Shown here one piece after another: positions 62,158 to 64,000 of a stretch of 64,000 nucleotides of DNA. Source of the DNA: SYLG01 sp965226945 (GTDB taxonomy: Bacteria > Planctomycetota > Planctomycetia > Gemmatales > Gemmataceae); assembly GCA_965226945.1 (NCBI GenBank), contig OZ245717.1, forward strand, positions 3,906,001-3,970,000, in the 5' to 3' direction. Each line of letters opens with the position of its first letter. Within the stretch, counting starts at the first letter, position 1. The notes below the pieces were generated by a model. That model did no database searches, was not told where the DNA came from, and was given only the letters and a program-made list of their open reading frames with translations. The position numbers and the translations under genes were made by a program.

Positions 62158-63915
62158 CTATCGGCCCGATCGAGGGATGATCGGCAGGATCAATCGCGAC
62201 GGGCTGGCGTTATCGTGGAAGACGGTCTGCTTGGCGGTGGCAGGTTTCGTCTCGGTGGCGATCGGCCCTTCGGTGTTGGGATTGCGGTCGAACCTGGGGT
62301 AGTTGCTGCTGGAGACTTCGAGCCGCAGCCGGTGCCCCTTGCGAAACACCATGCTCGTCGGTCCCATCTCGATGGTGATTTCCATCGCGGGCTGTTGCGG
62401 CGGCTGAGAATAACTTCGGCGCACAATCCCCTCGCTGACATTCCAGGCCGAGCCATCGGGAAAGACATTCACCAGCTTGCCGGTGAAATCGGTGTTGGGC
62501 GCCGTCGTCGCGACATGAAGGATGAGGGAAATGGGACCGGTGACTTCCAGGTCCTCGGCCAGCGGATCCGAGGTATAGACAAGGACATCGGCGCGCGTTT
62601 CGATCGCATCCTGCCGGGCCATGCCCGCATTGGCGCCGAGCATCGCTCCGCCCGCGGTGGGCACCGGATCGAGCGGATCGTATGCGAAGGAGTCGGCCTT
62701 TTCCGTCCGCAAGGGGGCCGTCGTGGTCAAGCGTCCGCTGCCGGCAGAGGTGTTGGCCGTGCCATCGCTACGCAAGTAGTAGGGAGAATATTGAGTCCTG
62801 GCCAGCGGCCACTCTTCTTCATCGCGCCAGACATGGGTGCCCAGGGTAAAGATCCGCACGGGGCTCATGCCGTGCTCCTGGCGCTTGAGCAGATGTTGGT
62901 CGAACCAGGCAAGGCTTGGGGCAAGGCTCTCGAATCGAAAGTTGCGTAGCTCGGCCCTCTCGGGGATCGGCGTCACGCCGGCATGGATCCACGGGCCGAT
63001 GATGAGCCTGGTCTCTCGCGAGACTTCGGGCGCCGCCTCCTTGCGAATGCGGGAGTAGTCGGCCAGTTGAGCCTGCAAGAAGGGATCGTACCAGCCGGCG
63101 AGCAAGAGCGCCGGAGCGCGTAATTTGGCCGCGCGATCGCGGCCGTCGACCTCTATCCAGTAATCATCGCGCTTCGGGTGGCGCACCCAGTCGTTGAAAA
63201 ACGGGATATTCTCCTTGGCGCGATCGTCGGCCTCGATGAGGGGAAAACCAGCAAGCCCTCGCTGCATCGCTTGCGGCGTGGGCGTGACATCGGCGTGACC
63301 CGATGACATGACCGCCCAGTAGAGCGCCGTTTTCAGCGAGAAGGCACCGCCCGGATAGAACATGCGGTGCATGTCCGAAGTCGATTCGCCGAGGATAAAC
63401 GCCGTCGGTCCCGGATCGGCGCAATCGGCCAGCACCCATTGCGTGTAGCCAAAGTAGGAATTCCCCCACATCCCGAGGCGGCCATCGAACCAGGTCTGGT
63501 CCGCAAGCCAGGCGAGGGTGTCGAGCCCATCCTGGCGTTCATGGATCAGCGGGTCGTACGCGCCGTCGGACTCGTAGCGTCCTCGCGTTCCTTGCATAAC
63601 CACGGTGTAGCCGCGCTCGGCCCACATGGATGCGATGATGGTCGCGAACTGCTGATTGACGAGAGTTTTGGTATACGGGAGGCGGATCAGGATCGTTGGG
63701 GTTTTTTCCCCTGCCCGGCGAGGCCGATAGATATCCGCTCGCAGTGTCAGGCCATCGCTTGTGGGCATGCCCACCGATCGATCGATGCGTACGGCGAATT
63801 CCGGGCCTCTCATACCCAGGTGATGGGCGAGCAAGGTGGGGGCAAGGATGTACCCCACCCAGGCGATGAACCCGACGCCAATGAGGCTCCACGCAAGCAG
63901 ACGAAAACTGCGCAT
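62158..63915 (-). CDS. CocE/NonD-family hydrolase (S15-type)
   Basis: A 585-residue enzyme with one N-terminal membrane segment (LLAWSLIGVGFIAWVGYILA) that could act as anchor or signal. The S15/CocE alpha/beta-hydrolase core (about 45-325) has nucleophile Ser153 in MWGNSYFGYTQW, Asp277 in GWYDPFL and His311 in IIGPWIHAG. A C-terminal jelly-roll domain (about 350-580) typical of X-prolyl dipeptidyl aminopeptidases and cocaine esterase follows. It hydrolyses esters, amides or X-Pro peptides; substrate cannot be fixed from sequence. The last 85 bp of the window (63916-64000) show nothing recognisable. Confidence 0.9.
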   Translation of the reverse strand: MRSFRLLAWSLIGVGFIAWVGYILAPTLLAHHLGMRGPEFAVRIDRSVGMPTSDGLTLRADIYRPRRAGEKTPTILIRLPYTKTLVNQQFATIIASMWAERGYTVVMQGTRGRYESDGAYDPLIHERQDGLDTLAWLADQTWFDGRLGMWGNSYFGYTQWVLADCADPGPTAFILGESTSDMHRMFYPGGAFSLKTALYWAVMSSGHADVTPTPQAMQRGLAGFPLIEADDRAKENIPFFNDWVRHPKRDDYWIEVDGRDRAAKLRAPALLLAGWYDPFLQAQLADYSRIRKEAAPEVSRETRLIIGPWIHAGVTPIPERAELRNFRFESLAPSLAWFDQHLLKRQEHGMSPVRIFTLGTHVWRDEEEWPLARTQYSPYYLRSDGTANTSAGSGRLTTTAPLRTEKADSFAYDPLDPVPTAGGAMLGANAGMARQDAIETRADVLVYTSDPLAEDLEVTGPISLILHVATTAPNTDFTGKLVNVFPDGSAWNVSEGIVRRSYSQPPQQPAMEITIEMGPTSMVFRKGHRLRLEVSSSNYPRFDRNPNTEGPIATETKPATAKQTVFHDNASPSRLILPIIPRSGR

Positions 63916-64000
63916 GGCCCAGATCCGCGATGGAGGTAGCAGAGCGGAAGAGAAAGAGTGCTGGTCGTTGCTTCCTTGGGGCCCTGCCCCATGCGCGCGG

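Noticed and set aside
61984..62949. 321-codon plus-strand frame antisense to the CocE-type hydrolase
   Set aside because: The hydrolase has a complete catalytic triad and C-terminal domain. The opposite frame has no recognisable motif.
1..64000. tRNA, rRNA, riboswitch or replication origin
   Set aside because: No clover-leaf with T-loop consensus, rRNA segment, known riboswitch core or iteron cluster was recognised by eye. A covariance-model scan could still find something small.

Overview
The window most likely comes from the chromosome of a planctomycete, probably the Gemmataceae. This is inferred from gene content and not from a marker gene. The clues are an ECF sigma factor overlapping a Ser/Thr kinase with a WD40 tail, a BlaI-M56 peptidase pair with a very large extracellular tail, a giant FG-GAP/cadherin surface protein, tandem SUFU-domain genes, and many secreted proteins of unknown family. 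No rRNA, tRNA or CRISPR array was seen. Base composition looks GC-rich at both ends and visibly more AT-rich between about 24 and 50 kb. That is also where the conflict-type genes and the one insertion sequence sit.

Layout. 1-8.1 kb: the 3' part of a giant surface gene (FG-GAP, putative-Ig, MBG and cadherin domains) with a 609-bp internal tandem repeat. 8.1-9.4 kb: three small genes of uncertain function. 9.5-11.9 kb: two secreted proteins built from one and three copies of the same unrecognised domain. 12.0-15.6 kb: an operon of circularly permuted ATP-grasp, alpha-E and transglutaminase genes (a peptide-ligation/processing set), the last with a poly-Gln tail. 16.1-23.7 kb: housekeeping and accessory genes, namely a lipoprotein, an EamA transporter, a divergent aldo/keto reductase-TetR pair with tandem operators, a double esterase and a thioredoxin-fold lipoprotein.

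24.0-45.4 kb looks like a defence or programmed-death island. It starts with a SEFIR-NB-ARC-TPR protein, a decayed second SEFIR gene and an IS1380-family element. A three-gene module follows: a TIR protein, a SLOG-like protein and a SLOG-like/patatin fusion. This can be read as nucleotide-signal producer, sensor and membrane-lipid effector. On the opposite strand, after a His-box membrane enzyme, comes an eight-gene cluster: an astacin-like protease, a stand-alone inhibitor-I9-like propeptide, a subtilase, a DUF3465-like protein, a metallophosphoesterase, a caspase-alpha/beta-hydrolase fusion, a gluzincin protease and an MBL-fold hydrolase. None of the cluster proteins has an evident signal peptide, so they probably act in the cytoplasm. 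These two modules are the best candidates for undescribed systems. Their functions are inferred from domains and arrangement only.

46-64 kb: a catalase-like protein and a one-heme cytochrome protein, a Cys-motif small protein, the ECF sigma-kinase pair, a BlaI regulator with a clear promoter/operator followed by its M56 peptidase, a DUF1801/DUF3788 protein next to a 152-bp copied fragment of a gene 5 kb away, two SUFU paralogues, and a CocE/NonD-type hydrolase.
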